Part shown: positions 25,889-34,625 of the stretch, one piece after another | Layout: every line of letters begins with the position of its first letter | How positions within the stretch are numbered: position 1 is the stretch's first letter | From: Streptomyces fructofermentans | Lineage (GTDB): Bacteria; Actinomycetota; Actinomycetes; Streptomycetales; Streptomycetaceae | Length of the DNA stretch: 43,858 nt | Direction of reading: 5' to 3' | NCBI RefSeq assembly: GCF_014651055.1 | Contig: NZ_BMWD01000046.1 | Span: 1 to 43,858, forward strand | Program-made: the position numbers and the translations under genes | Notes under the pieces: model-generated | What the model was told of the DNA's origin: nothing | Seen by the model: only the letters and a program-made list of their open reading frames with translations | Databases searched by the model: none

Positions 25889-26094
25889 CGTTTATGAAAA
25901 CTTCGGATTCACCGAAGCAGTCCGGAGGCTCGACCGACGGGGGCGGTTGAGCCTGAGCACGATAGGTGTCGCATTTGCGCGACACTGTCTTCATCCGCGT
26001 CCGGCCTCCTGGTGCAGGTTCTCCTGAGTGGGCCTCCACGGGGCTCCGAGAATCGGCGTTGTCAGTGGCTCTGCCAGGGTGTGCGTCGTGGACG

Positions 26095-26562
26095 AACTGG
26101 TGGAGCGTGTCGACACGCCACGCCGCGGCCGAGCAGGAATGGCGGGTCGACGAGTTGCGTTTCGCAGCCCACGGCTAAACGCATCCCTGCAGGGGATCGC
26201 CGACCGTGCCGGAGTCACCCACGCCGGCGTCCTGTGCTACTTACGTTCCAAGGCCCAGCTGCTGACCAGCGTCCTCGCCCTGCGCGACGAAACCGACATA
26301 GAACAGACTGCGTGTCCTCGTCACCGAGGCCCTCGCGGATGCGTGCGAACTCGGCGAGCTCCGGGCCTACTCCAACCTCGAAGACGGGGCCAACTCGATC
26401 ACCGCCGTCATGGACGGCCTCAAGATCCAGCGGCTGCCCGCCCCCGACTCCGTCGACATGGCCGCCTCCACCGACCGCGTCATCACGGCACTGCTGGCAG
26501 ACCTCATTGAGAGCCGCACCCGATCTCAAGCACCGCCCGGCTCCTCCGCCCTGCAACCATGA
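26095..26562 (+). pseudogene. Broken TetR-family regulator
   Basis: Two parts of a TetR regulator lie in different frames. The first reads a helix-turn-helix, SLQGIADRAGVTHAGVLCYL then RSKAQLLTSVLALRDETD, at about 26185-26308. From about 26310 another frame continues with LRVLVTEALADACELGELRA and MDGLKIQRLPAPDSVDMAA to a stop at 26560-26562, the typical C-terminal end of these repressors. The middle of the ligand domain is missing and the frame shifts, so the gene is not functional. The N-terminal part before the helix-turn-helix is also degenerate; the left limit is approximate. Confidence 0.7.
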
Positions 26563-26653
26563 CGACGCCGCGCCAACAGCGCGACGGGGCGTCGGCAGTT
26601 TGGATTCGGCGCCCGTTCCCGCGGTCATGGCGACGGTAACGGGCATGCCGCGT

Positions 26654-27643
26654 TCAGGCACGGGACAGGGGCCCATCCACCCCGGCCTCCAACCTCACTG
26701 CATCCGCCGCCGGCGGGTTCGCGCCGGAGACGGAGCAGGTCAGGGCAGCCACGCGGGCGGCGAAGGTACAGGCGTCGGTGAGGTCTTCGAGGCTCAGCGC
26801 GTCGAGTCGGCCGCCGAGGTGTCCGAGGGCGGCGAGCCGGTGGAGGAGGCCCGCGGTGAAGGAGTCCCCGGCGCCGACGGTGTCGACGACGTCCACGGCC
26901 GGGGCCGGGACGCTGACGCGGTGGCCGTTGAGGGAGGCAAGGGCCCCCCGTCCTCCCAAGGTGATGACGACGAGGCGCGCACCGGCGGCGTGCCAGGTGT
27001 CGCACGCCTGCTCGGGGCTGACGCCGGGGAGGAGCAGGGCGAGGTCGTCCTCGCTGAGGCGAAGGATGTCGGCGAGGGCGCACCAGTGGGGGAGCCGTTC
27101 GCGGTAGGCGGAGGGCGGTACGAGCAGGGGGCGGACGTTGGGGTCGATGGACACGGTGATGTGCTCGCGGGCCTTGGCGAGGTGGTCCTCGATGCGGGTG
27201 CCGCCGGGTTGGCGTATCAGTGCCAGTGAGCCGGTGTGCAGGCAGGCCGCGCTCTCCCAGCCGGTGGCGGCGAGTTCCTCGTCGGTCCACTGCCAGTCGG
27301 CCGCGCTGTCGGCGTAGAAGGTGTACGTGGCCTGGCCGGTCTCGTCGAGGTCGGCGACGGCGAGGGTGCTGGGCTCGGGGGCGGCCACGCTGCCGGTCAG
27401 GTCGACGCCGGAGGCGCTGAGGCGGGCACGGAAGAGGGTGCCGAAGGCATCCGTGGAGAAGCGCCCGATGAAGCGGGTGGGGGTGCCGAGCCGGGCGAGG
27501 GCGACGGCGGTGTTGGCGGGGCCGCCGCCGGGCAGGGCCCGCAGCGCGAGTTCGCCAGGGCCTGACCGGGTGGGGTCGGTGAAGGCGTCGGCGACGCACT
27601 CGCCGAGGACGGTGACGCTGACGGGGGCCTGGGGTCGGGCCAT
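26654..27643 (-). CDS. PfkB-family sugar kinase, probable fructokinase
   Basis: A 329-residue cytoplasmic kinase of the ribokinase/PfkB family. It has the first signature (GGGPANTAVALARLG, residues 39-53) and the second (DTVGAGDSFTAG) with catalytic base Asp260; NVRPLLV is a substrate-side loop. The likely reaction is ATP-dependent phosphorylation of fructose, the product of the fructan enzymes encoded nearby. It is transcribed divergently from the LacI gene across a 196-base shared promoter region. Specificity is inferred from context; other sugars are possible from sequence alone. Confidence 0.88.
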   Translation of the reverse strand: MARPQAPVSVTVLGECVADAFTDPTRSGPGELALRALPGGGPANTAVALARLGTPTRFIGRFSTDAFGTLFRARLSASGVDLTGSVAAPEPSTLAVADLDETGQATYTFYADSAADWQWTDEELAATGWESAACLHTGSLALIRQPGGTRIEDHLAKAREHITVSIDPNVRPLLVPPSAYRERLPHWCALADILRLSEDDLALLLPGVSPEQACDTWHAAGARLVVITLGGRGALASLNGHRVSVPAPAVDVVDTVGAGDSFTAGLLHRLAALGHLGGRLDALSLEDLTDACTFAARVAALTCSVSGANPPAADAVRLEAGVDGPLSRA

Positions 27644-27725
27644 GGTGACTGTCTGCCTCTCTCAGAAAGAGTGCGGGTGCGAAGGGCACCGGAGTCGGTG
27701 GCCTGATGCAGCCCTTGCACAGGTA

Positions 27726-27755
27726 TTGACATGCCGCTCAAGACGGCCGTAACTT
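27726..27755 (+). promoter_or_regulatory. Predicted promoter for the LacI gene
   Basis: TTGACA at 27726-27731 and TAACTT at 27750-27755 are separated by 18 bases, a good match to a housekeeping sigma-70-type promoter. Transcription would begin near 27762, ahead of the palindrome and the GTG at 27840. Confidence 0.5.
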
Positions 27756-27771
27756 CCCTGCCACACGGAAG

Positions 27772-27783
27772 TAACGCGCGTTA
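27772..27783. promoter_or_regulatory. Candidate LacI-type operator
   Basis: A perfect 12-base palindrome, TAACGCGCGTTA, has the central CG expected of LacI-family operators. It lies about 10 bases after the predicted start of transcription and between the divergent kinase and regulator genes. Binding of the adjacent LacI protein would give autorepression and possibly control of the kinase. Confidence 0.55.
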
Positions 27784-27839
27784 TTAAAGCGCGAAACCGG
27801 AGGCGGTGTCTCGCCCCCGGCTGGCGAAAGGGACTGGAA

Positions 27840-28862
27840 GTGGCCACGAACAGGACGCAGCGCGTGACCATGAGCGATGTGGCACGCCATGCGGGCGTCT
27901 CGCGGACCACCGTCTCCTTCGTCCTCAACGACAAGCCCGGCGCCGCCATCCCCGAGGAGACCCGTCGGCGGATCCTGGCGGCGATAGACGAGCTCGGCTA
28001 CCGGCCCAACGCCGGGGCGCGGGCACTGGCGGCGAACCGCAGCGGGTGGTTCGGGCTGATCACCGAGATCGTGACCGGCCCGTTCGCGGGGGAGGTGATC
28101 ACGGGCGCGCAGAGCCGCGCCTGGGGTGACCGGAGGTTCCTGCTGATCGCCGCGAGCGAGGGCGACCCCGCCCAGGAGGCCGCCGCGCTCGACCAGATGC
28201 TGGAACACCGGGTGGAAGGGCTCCTCTACGCCACGACCTGGCACCGCGCCGTCACGCTCCCCAAGGCCGCCCGGGAGGTGCCGACGGTGCTCGTCAACTG
28301 CTACGACGCGGAAGGTGAGCTGCCGTGCATCCTGCCCGACGAGGTGTCGGGCGGATACAAGGCGACCCGCCGACTCCTGGACGCCGGTCACACCCGCATC
28401 GGGTTCATCAACCTCGACCCGGCGATCCCGGCCGCCATCGGCAGACGCGAAGGGTACGAACGTGCCCTGCGCGAGGCCGGGATCACCCCCGACCCCTCCC
28501 TCGTCGTCCCCGGCTGGGCTACCGCCGACAGCGCCTATGACGCCGCCTGCGAACTCCTTGACCGCCCGGCCGCAGACCGGCCGACCGCGCTGTTCTGCGC
28601 AAACGACCGGATGGCGATGGGTGCGTACGACGCGATCAAGGAACGTGGGCTGCGCATCCCGCACGACGTGGCCGTGGTGGGGTTCGACAACCAGGAACTC
28701 ATCGCCGCCTATCTGCGGCCGAAGCTGACGACGCTCGCCCTGCCCTTCGAGGCCATGGGCACCAAGGGCGTCGACATGCTCGCCGCTCTCGCAGCGGGGC
28801 AGCCGCTCGACACCCGTCGGGTGACGATCGACTGCCCGCTGCTCGAACGCTCGTCGGTCTGA
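27840..28862 (+). CDS. LacI-family regulator of the fructan locus
   Basis: A 340-residue transcription factor. The N-terminal helix-turn-helix is typical (VTMSDVARHAGVSRTTVSFVL, about residues 9-29), with the hinge helix region ELGYRPNAGARALAANRSG. A periplasmic-binding-like effector domain covers about residues 65-335. GTG start with AAAGGGA at 27827-27833. Only 74 bases separate it from the ABC binding-protein gene on the same strand, so it may head the operon it controls. The effector is unknown; a fructose oligomer or fructose is the natural guess. Confidence 0.9.
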   Translation: MATNRTQRVTMSDVARHAGVSRTTVSFVLNDKPGAAIPEETRRRILAAIDELGYRPNAGARALAANRSGWFGLITEIVTGPFAGEVITGAQSRAWGDRRFLLIAASEGDPAQEAAALDQMLEHRVEGLLYATTWHRAVTLPKAAREVPTVLVNCYDAEGELPCILPDEVSGGYKATRRLLDAGHTRIGFINLDPAIPAAIGRREGYERALREAGITPDPSLVVPGWATADSAYDAACELLDRPAADRPTALFCANDRMAMGAYDAIKERGLRIPHDVAVVGFDNQELIAAYLRPKLTTLALPFEAMGTKGVDMLAALAAGQPLDTRRVTIDCPLLERSSV

Positions 28863-28936
28863 CCGCTAATCAGTCCGCCGAGGAATCCCATCCCGTCTTC
28901 GCCCTGTGTGTTGAAGAGAGGAAAAGAGTCTCCATT

Positions 28937-30619
28937 ATGGCACCCTCCCGCATACCTTCCCGGCGGCCCCGAGCCGTCCTGAGAGCGGTCACGGCAACCG
29001 CCGCCGCGGCCCTGGTCCTGTCCGCCTGTACGGGTGGCTCGGGCGCCTCCGGCGCCGGTGACACCTCCGGCAACCAGCTGCTCACCATCCCGCGCGAGGA
29101 TCTGGCGACGTTCACGCGCAACTTCAACCCGCTCTCCCCGCAGGCCGCCCCTATGACCCTTCAGGCGGTCTACGAGCCGCTGACGGTGCACAGCATGGCG
29201 GACGCCAAGGACACGCCGTGGCTGGCCACCAAATGGGAGCAGGCCAAGGACGGCAAGTCCCTCACCTTCACGCTGCGCGAGGGCGTCAAGTGGTCGGACG
29301 GCCAGGCGCTCACCGCCGACGACGTCGTCTACACCTTCGAGCTCCAGAAGAAGGTGCTGGGCGGCTTCGACTACCTGGACAAGGTCACCGCCGTCGACGC
29401 CCACACGGTGAAGTTCTCCTTCAACAAGGCGTTCTCGACCGCCTTCTACGAGATCAGCGGCCACTACATCCTGCCGAAGCACATCTGGTCCAAGGTGAAG
29501 GATCCGGCGAAGTTCACCAACCCGAACCCGGTCGGCACCGGCCCTTACACCAAGATCGAGAAGTTCCAGAGCCAGTCGTACGAGCTGCGCAAGAACCCCG
29601 ACTACTGGCAGCCGGACAAGCAGCGGATCGCCGGCATCCAGATGCTCGCCTTCTCCGGCAACGACAGTGCCAACATCGCCTTCACCAACGGCGAGGTGGA
29701 CTGGACGCAGTCGTTCATCCCGGACATCGAGAAGTCCTTCGTCGCCAAGGACAAGAAGCACAACCACTACTGGTTCCCGGCCACCGGCGCCATGATCAAC
29801 TGGCAGCTGAACACCACTAAGGCCCCCTTCAATGATCCGGCCGTGCGCAAGGCGCTCAGCATGGCCGTCGACCGCGACCAGATCACCAAGGTCGCGATGA
29901 ACGGCTACGCCGAACCCGCCGACTGCACGGGCCTGGCCCGCACGTACGACAAGTGGCGCAACACCTCGCTCGCCGCTTCCTGCACCTGGACGACGTACGA
30001 CACCGACGCGGCGGCCAAGGCCCTCGACGCGGCCGGCTACGAGGAGAGCGGCGGCAAGCGGAAGCTGAAGAACGGCGAGGACTTCACCCTCGACATCTCC
30101 GTCGGCTCCGCCTCCTCCGACTGGATCTCGGTCGCCAACATCATCAAGCAGAACCTCGCGAAGGTCGGCATCACCGCCACCGTGAAGACGCCCGACTGGT
30201 CGGCGGTCTCGGCGTCGTACAACACCGGCACCTTCGACACCGGCATCGTGTGGAGCAACAACGGCGCCACGCCGTACGAGTACTTCCGCGGCGTGATGTC
30301 GACCAAGATGGTGCAGCCGGTCGGCAAGCAGGCCACGGAGAACTACCACCGCTTCGGCGACAAGAAGGCCGACAAGCTCATCGACGCCTTCGCCGCCGCC
30401 ACGGACGAGAAGACGCAAGCCGAGCAGATGAGCGGCCTGCAGGAGCTGTACGACGAGGACGCGCCCGTCGTCCCGCTGTTCACCGGCCCCGAGTGGGGCG
30501 CGTACACGGACGCACGCTTCACCGGCTGGCCCACCGAGGAGAACCCGTACGCCACCCTCGGCAACCGCAACGGCAGCACGATCCTCGTGCTCACGTCGCT
30601 GAAGCCCGTCAAGAGCTGA
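28937..30619 (+). CDS. Family 5 solute-binding lipoprotein of an ABC importer
   Basis: A 560-residue lipoprotein. The signal ends in lipobox LSAC with Cys31, followed by a Gly/Ser linker. The mature part is of the SBP_bac_5 (Opp/Dpp-type) family: FTLREGVKWSDGQALTADDVVYTFE is the family signature and VGTGPYTKIEKFQSQSYELRKNPDYW a second conserved block. It captures the substrate outside the cell for the adjoining permeases. Family members mainly bind peptides, but some bind oligosaccharides, and here the flanking genes point to fructo-oligosaccharides. A hairpin lies right after the stop codon. Confidence 0.9.
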   Translation: MAPSRIPSRRPRAVLRAVTATAAAALVLSACTGGSGASGAGDTSGNQLLTIPREDLATFTRNFNPLSPQAAPMTLQAVYEPLTVHSMADAKDTPWLATKWEQAKDGKSLTFTLREGVKWSDGQALTADDVVYTFELQKKVLGGFDYLDKVTAVDAHTVKFSFNKAFSTAFYEISGHYILPKHIWSKVKDPAKFTNPNPVGTGPYTKIEKFQSQSYELRKNPDYWQPDKQRIAGIQMLAFSGNDSANIAFTNGEVDWTQSFIPDIEKSFVAKDKKHNHYWFPATGAMINWQLNTTKAPFNDPAVRKALSMAVDRDQITKVAMNGYAEPADCTGLARTYDKWRNTSLAASCTWTTYDTDAAAKALDAAGYEESGGKRKLKNGEDFTLDISVGSASSDWISVANIIKQNLAKVGITATVKTPDWSAVSASYNTGTFDTGIVWSNNGATPYEYFRGVMSTKMVQPVGKQATENYHRFGDKKADKLIDAFAAATDEKTQAEQMSGLQELYDEDAPVVPLFTGPEWGAYTDARFTGWPTEENPYATLGNRNGSTILVLTSLKPVKS

Positions 30620-30630
30620 CGCACGGATCG

Positions 30631-30658
30631 GCGGCCGTCCTCCTCCCCGGACGGCCGC
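30631..30658 (+). terminator. Hairpin after the binding-protein gene
   Basis: A perfect 10-base stem (30631-30640 with 30649-30658) closes an 8-base pyrimidine loop, 11 bases after the stop codon. It lies inside the operon, so it probably stabilises or partly terminates the message. That would yield more binding protein than permease, a common arrangement for ABC importers. Confidence 0.65.
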
Positions 30659-30665
30659 TCCCCCC

Positions 30666-30697
30666 GCACCCCCGCACCCCCGCACCCCCGCACCCCC
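30666..30697. repeat. 8-bp tandem repeat, four copies
   Basis: The unit GCACCCCC is repeated four times without interruption between the hairpin and the ribosome site of the permease gene. It is a simple-sequence tract that could vary in copy number by slippage. Confidence 0.85.
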
Positions 30698-30716
30698 TAC
30701 GACAGGAGCACGACCC

Positions 30717-31694
30717 GTGCGTCTCATCCTGCGCAACCTGGGGTTCTATCTGCTCGCCTTCTGGGCCTCCCTCACCCTGAACTTCGTGCTCCCGCGCTTC
30801 ATGCCGGGCGACCCGGTCTCCCGGATGTTCGCGCAGGCCCAGGGCACGATGCAGCCCGACCAGATAGCCCAGTTGCGGAAACTCTTCGGCCTCGACCACC
30901 GCCCCCTGTGGGAGCAGTACCTCAGCTACATCAAGAGCGTCTTCACCGGCGACCTCGGCATCTCCATCACCCGCTTCCCCACCCCGGTCACCGACGTGAT
31001 CGGCTCGCAGATCGGCTGGACCCTGCTCCTCGGCGGCGTCGCGCTCGTCATCGCCGCCGTGCTCGGCAACCTGCTCGGCATCGTCGCCGCCTGGCGGCGC
31101 GGCGGCATCCTCGACTCCGCCTTCCCGCCCCTGCTGATCTTCGTCGGCTCGTTCCCGTACTTCTGGCTGGCGATGGGCGCGCTGTACCTGTTCGGGGTGA
31201 GCCTGGGCTGGTTCCCCATGCGGCACGCCTACGACGTCGGACTGACCCCCGGCTTCAACGGCGAGTTCCTCTCCAACGTCGCCACCCATCTGGTGCTGCC
31301 GGCACTGACCGTCGTGCTGGTCTCCATCGGCGGCTGGATGCTCGGCATGCGCAACACCATGATCGCCACGGCGGCCGAGGACTACATCACGATGGCCGAG
31401 GCGAAGGGGCTCAGCCCTTCGCGGATCATGTTCCGCTACGCCGCCCGCAACGCGCTGCTGCCCTCCGTCACCAACTTCGGCATGGCCCTCGGCTTCGTCG
31501 TCGGCGGCGCCCTGCTCACCGAGGTCGTGTTCGCCTACCCCGGCATCGGCTACCAGCTGCTGATGGCCGTCCAGGGCCTGGACTACCCACTGATGCAGGG
31601 CATCTTCCTGACGATCACGGCGGCGGTGCTGCTCGCGAACTTCCTCGTCGACCTCATCTACGTCCGCCTCGACCCGCGCGTCCGCGTCCGCTGA
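30717..31694 (+). CDS. ABC permease, DppB/OppB type
   Basis: A 325-residue inner-membrane permease with about six helices. An N-terminal helix (residues 6-26) is followed by the exported FMPGDPVSRM loop typical of OppB/DppB. The EAA loop reads EDYITMAEAKGLSPSRIMFRYAARNALLP and contacts the ATPases. GTG start with AGGAG at 30704-30708. It would pair with the next gene's product to form the membrane channel. Confidence 0.92.
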   Translation: MRLILRNLGFYLLAFWASLTLNFVLPRFMPGDPVSRMFAQAQGTMQPDQIAQLRKLFGLDHRPLWEQYLSYIKSVFTGDLGISITRFPTPVTDVIGSQIGWTLLLGGVALVIAAVLGNLLGIVAAWRRGGILDSAFPPLLIFVGSFPYFWLAMGALYLFGVSLGWFPMRHAYDVGLTPGFNGEFLSNVATHLVLPALTVVLVSIGGWMLGMRNTMIATAAEDYITMAEAKGLSPSRIMFRYAARNALLPSVTNFGMALGFVVGGALLTEVVFAYPGIGYQLLMAVQGLDYPLMQGIFLTITAAVLLANFLVDLIYVRLDPRVRVR

Positions 31695-31707
31695 GGAGGT
31701 TGCCGAC

Positions 31708-32628
31708 ATGACCGCCATCGAAATCGCGACGGCCACCACGCCGACCGTCCCCGCGAGTGCTTCCCGCCGGCGCGGACTGCTGCGCCAGCTCGTCGACAGC
31801 AAGAAGGCGCTGACCGGGCTGATCCTGCTCGCTCTCTTTGCGCTGCTGGCCCTGCTCGCGCCCGTCCTGGCACCGGGCGACCCGTCGCTCATCAACTCCA
31901 CTGGCAGCCAGGCCCCTTCGGCCGCACACTGGCTCGGTACGACTGCCAAGGGACAGGATGTGCTCGCCCTCACCCTGTGGGGCGCGCGCAGCTCCCTCTT
32001 CGTCGGGTTCACCGTGGGCCTTGTGGCGACCGGTGTCGCCATCGTCGTCGGCCTCGCATCCGCGTACTTCGGCCGCGTCGTCGATGACACGCTGACCCTG
32101 GTCACCAACATCTTCCTGCTGCTGCCCGGCCTGCCGCTGCTGATCATCCTGGCCGCGTTCCTGCCGCCCGGGACCTCCACCGTGATCCTGGTCCTCGTCG
32201 TCACCGGATGGGCGGGCTCGGCCCGGGTCCTGCGCGCGCAGGCCAAGTCGATCCGCGGCAAGGACTTCGTGGCCGCCGCCGTCGTCACCGGAGAACGCCC
32301 GCTACGGATCATGTTCCGCGAGATCCTGCCCAACATGGCGTCCGTGGTGATGACCACGCTACTCGGCTGCGTGATCTTCGGCATCGGCGCCCAGGCCGGC
32401 CTGGAGTTCCTCGGCCTCGGCGACAGCAGCGTCGTCAGCTGGGGCACCAACCTGTACTGGGCCAGCAACGACGGCGCGCTGATGACCGGCACGTGGTGGG
32501 CCTTCGTCCCCTCCGGACTGTGCATCGCCCTCGTCGCCTTCGCCATCGCGCTGGTCAACTACGCGGTCGACGAGATCACCAACCCCAGGCTGCGCAACCG
32601 CCGTGCCCGCCGTGAGAGGAAGGGCTGA
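31708..32628 (+). CDS. ABC permease, DppC/OppC type
   Basis: A 306-residue permease with a cytoplasmic N-terminus and a first helix at about residues 36-55. The DppC-like exported motif is HWLGTTAKGQDVLALTLWGAR. The EAA loop reads GKDFVAAAVVTGERPLRIMFREILPN, the C-family form. AGGAGG just downstream of the previous stop provides the ribosome site. It is followed after 3 bases by the first ATPase gene. Confidence 0.92.
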   Translation: MTAIEIATATTPTVPASASRRRGLLRQLVDSKKALTGLILLALFALLALLAPVLAPGDPSLINSTGSQAPSAAHWLGTTAKGQDVLALTLWGARSSLFVGFTVGLVATGVAIVVGLASAYFGRVVDDTLTLVTNIFLLLPGLPLLIILAAFLPPGTSTVILVLVVTGWAGSARVLRAQAKSIRGKDFVAAAVVTGERPLRIMFREILPNMASVVMTTLLGCVIFGIGAQAGLEFLGLGDSSVVSWGTNLYWASNDGALMTGTWWAFVPSGLCIALVAFAIALVNYAVDEITNPRLRNRRARRERKG

Positions 32629-32631
32629 GCC

Positions 32632-33585
32632 ATGCAACCCGTACTTGAGGTGGACGGCCTGCGCGTCGAATACCGCAGCGACGGCCGCACCGTCGTAGGC
32701 GCCGACGACGTCTCCTTCTCCATCGGCGCCGGAGAGATCTTCGGCCTCGCCGGAGAATCCGGCTGCGGCAAATCGACCACCGCCAACGCAGTGATGCGAC
32801 TACTCAAGCCCCCGGCGGAGATCACCGCGGGCAGCATCCGCTTCCAGGGCCGCGACGTCCTCGCCCTGGACGCACGGGAGCTGCGCGCCTTCCGGTGGCG
32901 GGAGATCGCCATGGTCTTCCAGTCGGCGATGAACTCGCTCAACCCCGTCCTGACCATCGGCGAGCAGATCGTCGACATCTTCACCACCCACGAGCGGATG
33001 AAGAAGCGGGCCGCGCGGGAGCGGGCCGGCGAGCTGCTGGAGCTGGTGGGCATCGACCCGGGAAGGCTGAAGGCGTACCCGCACCAGCTCTCCGGCGGTA
33101 TGCGCCAGCGCGTGGTCATTGCCATGGCCGTCGCACTGCGCCCCCGGCTGCTGATCATGGACGAGCCGACCACCGCGCTCGACGTGGTCGTGCAGCAGGA
33201 GATCATGGCGCAAATCCGCCACCTCCAGCGGGAGCTGGGCTTCTCCATCCTCTTCATCACCCACGACATGTCCCTGATGGTCGAGTTGTCGGACCGCATG
33301 GGCGTGATGTACGGCGGACGGATCGTCGAACTCGCCGACGCCAAGGACCTGTTCGCGGGGCCGCTCCACCCGTACACCGAGGCGCTGATGAACGCCTTCC
33401 CGCCGCTGACCGGGCCGCGCCAGGAGCTCACCGGCCTCTTCGACGCCCCGCGCACCGCCAACAGTTGCGGCTTCCACATCCGCTGTCCCGAGGACCGCTC
33501 GGACTGCTCCATGAACATCCCCGATCTGCGCGAGGTCGCGCCCGGCCGCTGGGTGGCCCGCAACCTCGAAGGAGCCCCCCGATGA
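32632..33585 (+). CDS. ABC ATPase, DppD/OppD type
   Basis: A 317-residue ATP-binding subunit. Walker A is GESGCGKS at residues 41-48, the Q-loop VFQSAMNSLNP, the signature LSGGMRQR, Walker B LLIMDEPTTALD and the switch His in ITHDM. The C-terminal oligopeptide-transporter extension (PLHPYTEALMNAFPPL) ends with paired cysteines (SCGFHIRCPEDRSDC) that in DppD/OppD relatives bind an iron-sulfur cluster. It forms a heterodimer with the next gene's product. Confidence 0.94.
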   Translation: MQPVLEVDGLRVEYRSDGRTVVGADDVSFSIGAGEIFGLAGESGCGKSTTANAVMRLLKPPAEITAGSIRFQGRDVLALDARELRAFRWREIAMVFQSAMNSLNPVLTIGEQIVDIFTTHERMKKRAARERAGELLELVGIDPGRLKAYPHQLSGGMRQRVVIAMAVALRPRLLIMDEPTTALDVVVQQEIMAQIRHLQRELGFSILFITHDMSLMVELSDRMGVMYGGRIVELADAKDLFAGPLHPYTEALMNAFPPLTGPRQELTGLFDAPRTANSCGFHIRCPEDRSDCSMNIPDLREVAPGRWVARNLEGAPR

Positions 33586-34625
33586 CCGGACCCCTGCTGT
33601 CCATACGCGGTCTGTCCAAGGACTTCCAGGTCGGCACCGTCTTCTCCCGACGCCGTGTCCGAGCTGTCAACGACGTCTCGTTCGATCTCCCCGCCGGCCG
33701 GATCACCGCCCTGGTCGGCGAGTCCGGCAGCGGCAAGTCCACCATCGCCCGCTGCCTCGCCCGCCTCGAACAACCCTCCGCCGGACAGGTACTGCTCGAC
33801 GGCGAGGACATCCTGCGCACCGAGCGCCGCCGGGCGTCACGGGCGTACCGCCGCAAGGTCCAGATGGTCTTCCAGGACCCCTTCGGCTCACTCAACCCCG
33901 TCCACCGCATCGAGCACTTCCTCACCCGGGCCCTCGTCCTGCACGGCCGTCAGGCCACCCCCGAGGCGCTGCGCGAGCTGATGATGACGGTCGGCCTGAC
34001 CGAGGACATGCTCCAGTCCTACCCGCACGAGCTCTCCGGCGGCCAGCGTCAACGCGTCTCCATCGCTCGCGCGCTGGCGGTGGAGCCGCGCCTCGTCCTG
34101 GCCGACGAACCGACGTCGATGCTGGATGTCTCCGTGCGCGTCGGCGTGCTCAACCTGATGCGGCGCCTGCGCGACGAGCGGAACATCGCCATGCTCTACA
34201 TCACGCACGACCTGGGCTCCGCCCGGTACCTCGCGGACACCACGATGGTCATGTTCGCCGGCGAACTCGTCGAGGGCGGCGACGCACTGGCCGTCATGGA
34301 CGCCCCCGCCCACCCCTACACCCGCCTGCTGCTGTCCGCCGTACCCGACCCCGAACGGGCAGGCAGCTACGACCCCGTCGAGCGCGCCCGCCTGCGCGAG
34401 GCGATCCTCAACCCCACGTCCTGCCCCTACGGCGACGACGGCACGTGCAGCCGCACCGCGCCCGTCCGCCACATCGTCGGCGAAGACGCCGGACAGCCCC
34501 ACTGGGTGCGCTGCCATCTGCGCGCACCCGCCTCCGACATCGCCCGCCGCGTCCTGAAGGCCACCGACCGGCCGGACGGCGAGGCCACCGACGCCACCGA
34601 GAAAGCGGAGACCACCGCCGCATGA
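33582..34625 (+). CDS. ABC ATPase, DppF/OppF type
   Basis: A 347-residue ATP-binding subunit. Walker A is GESGSGKS at residues 46-53, the Q-loop VFQDPFGSLNP, the signature LSGGQRQR, Walker B LVLADEPTSMLD and the switch His in ITHDL. The C-terminal extension has AHPYTRLLLSAVPDP and a Cys pair (SCPYGDDGTCS). A charged Ala/Thr-rich tail of about 30 residues is longer than usual. The ATG overlaps the DppD-like stop, and its own stop overlaps the GH32 start (ATGA), which couples transport to hydrolysis. Confidence 0.94.
   Translation: MTGPLLSIRGLSKDFQVGTVFSRRRVRAVNDVSFDLPAGRITALVGESGSGKSTIARCLARLEQPSAGQVLLDGEDILRTERRRASRAYRRKVQMVFQDPFGSLNPVHRIEHFLTRALVLHGRQATPEALRELMMTVGLTEDMLQSYPHELSGGQRQRVSIARALAVEPRLVLADEPTSMLDVSVRVGVLNLMRRLRDERNIAMLYITHDLGSARYLADTTMVMFAGELVEGGDALAVMDAPAHPYTRLLLSAVPDPERAGSYDPVERARLREAILNPTSCPYGDDGTCSRTAPVRHIVGEDAGQPHWVRCHLRAPASDIARRVLKATDRPDGEATDATEKAETTAA

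Noticed and set aside
30666..30697. Possible iterons or CRISPR-like repeats
   Set aside because: An 8-bp low-complexity tract without spacers; a slippage repeat explains it.
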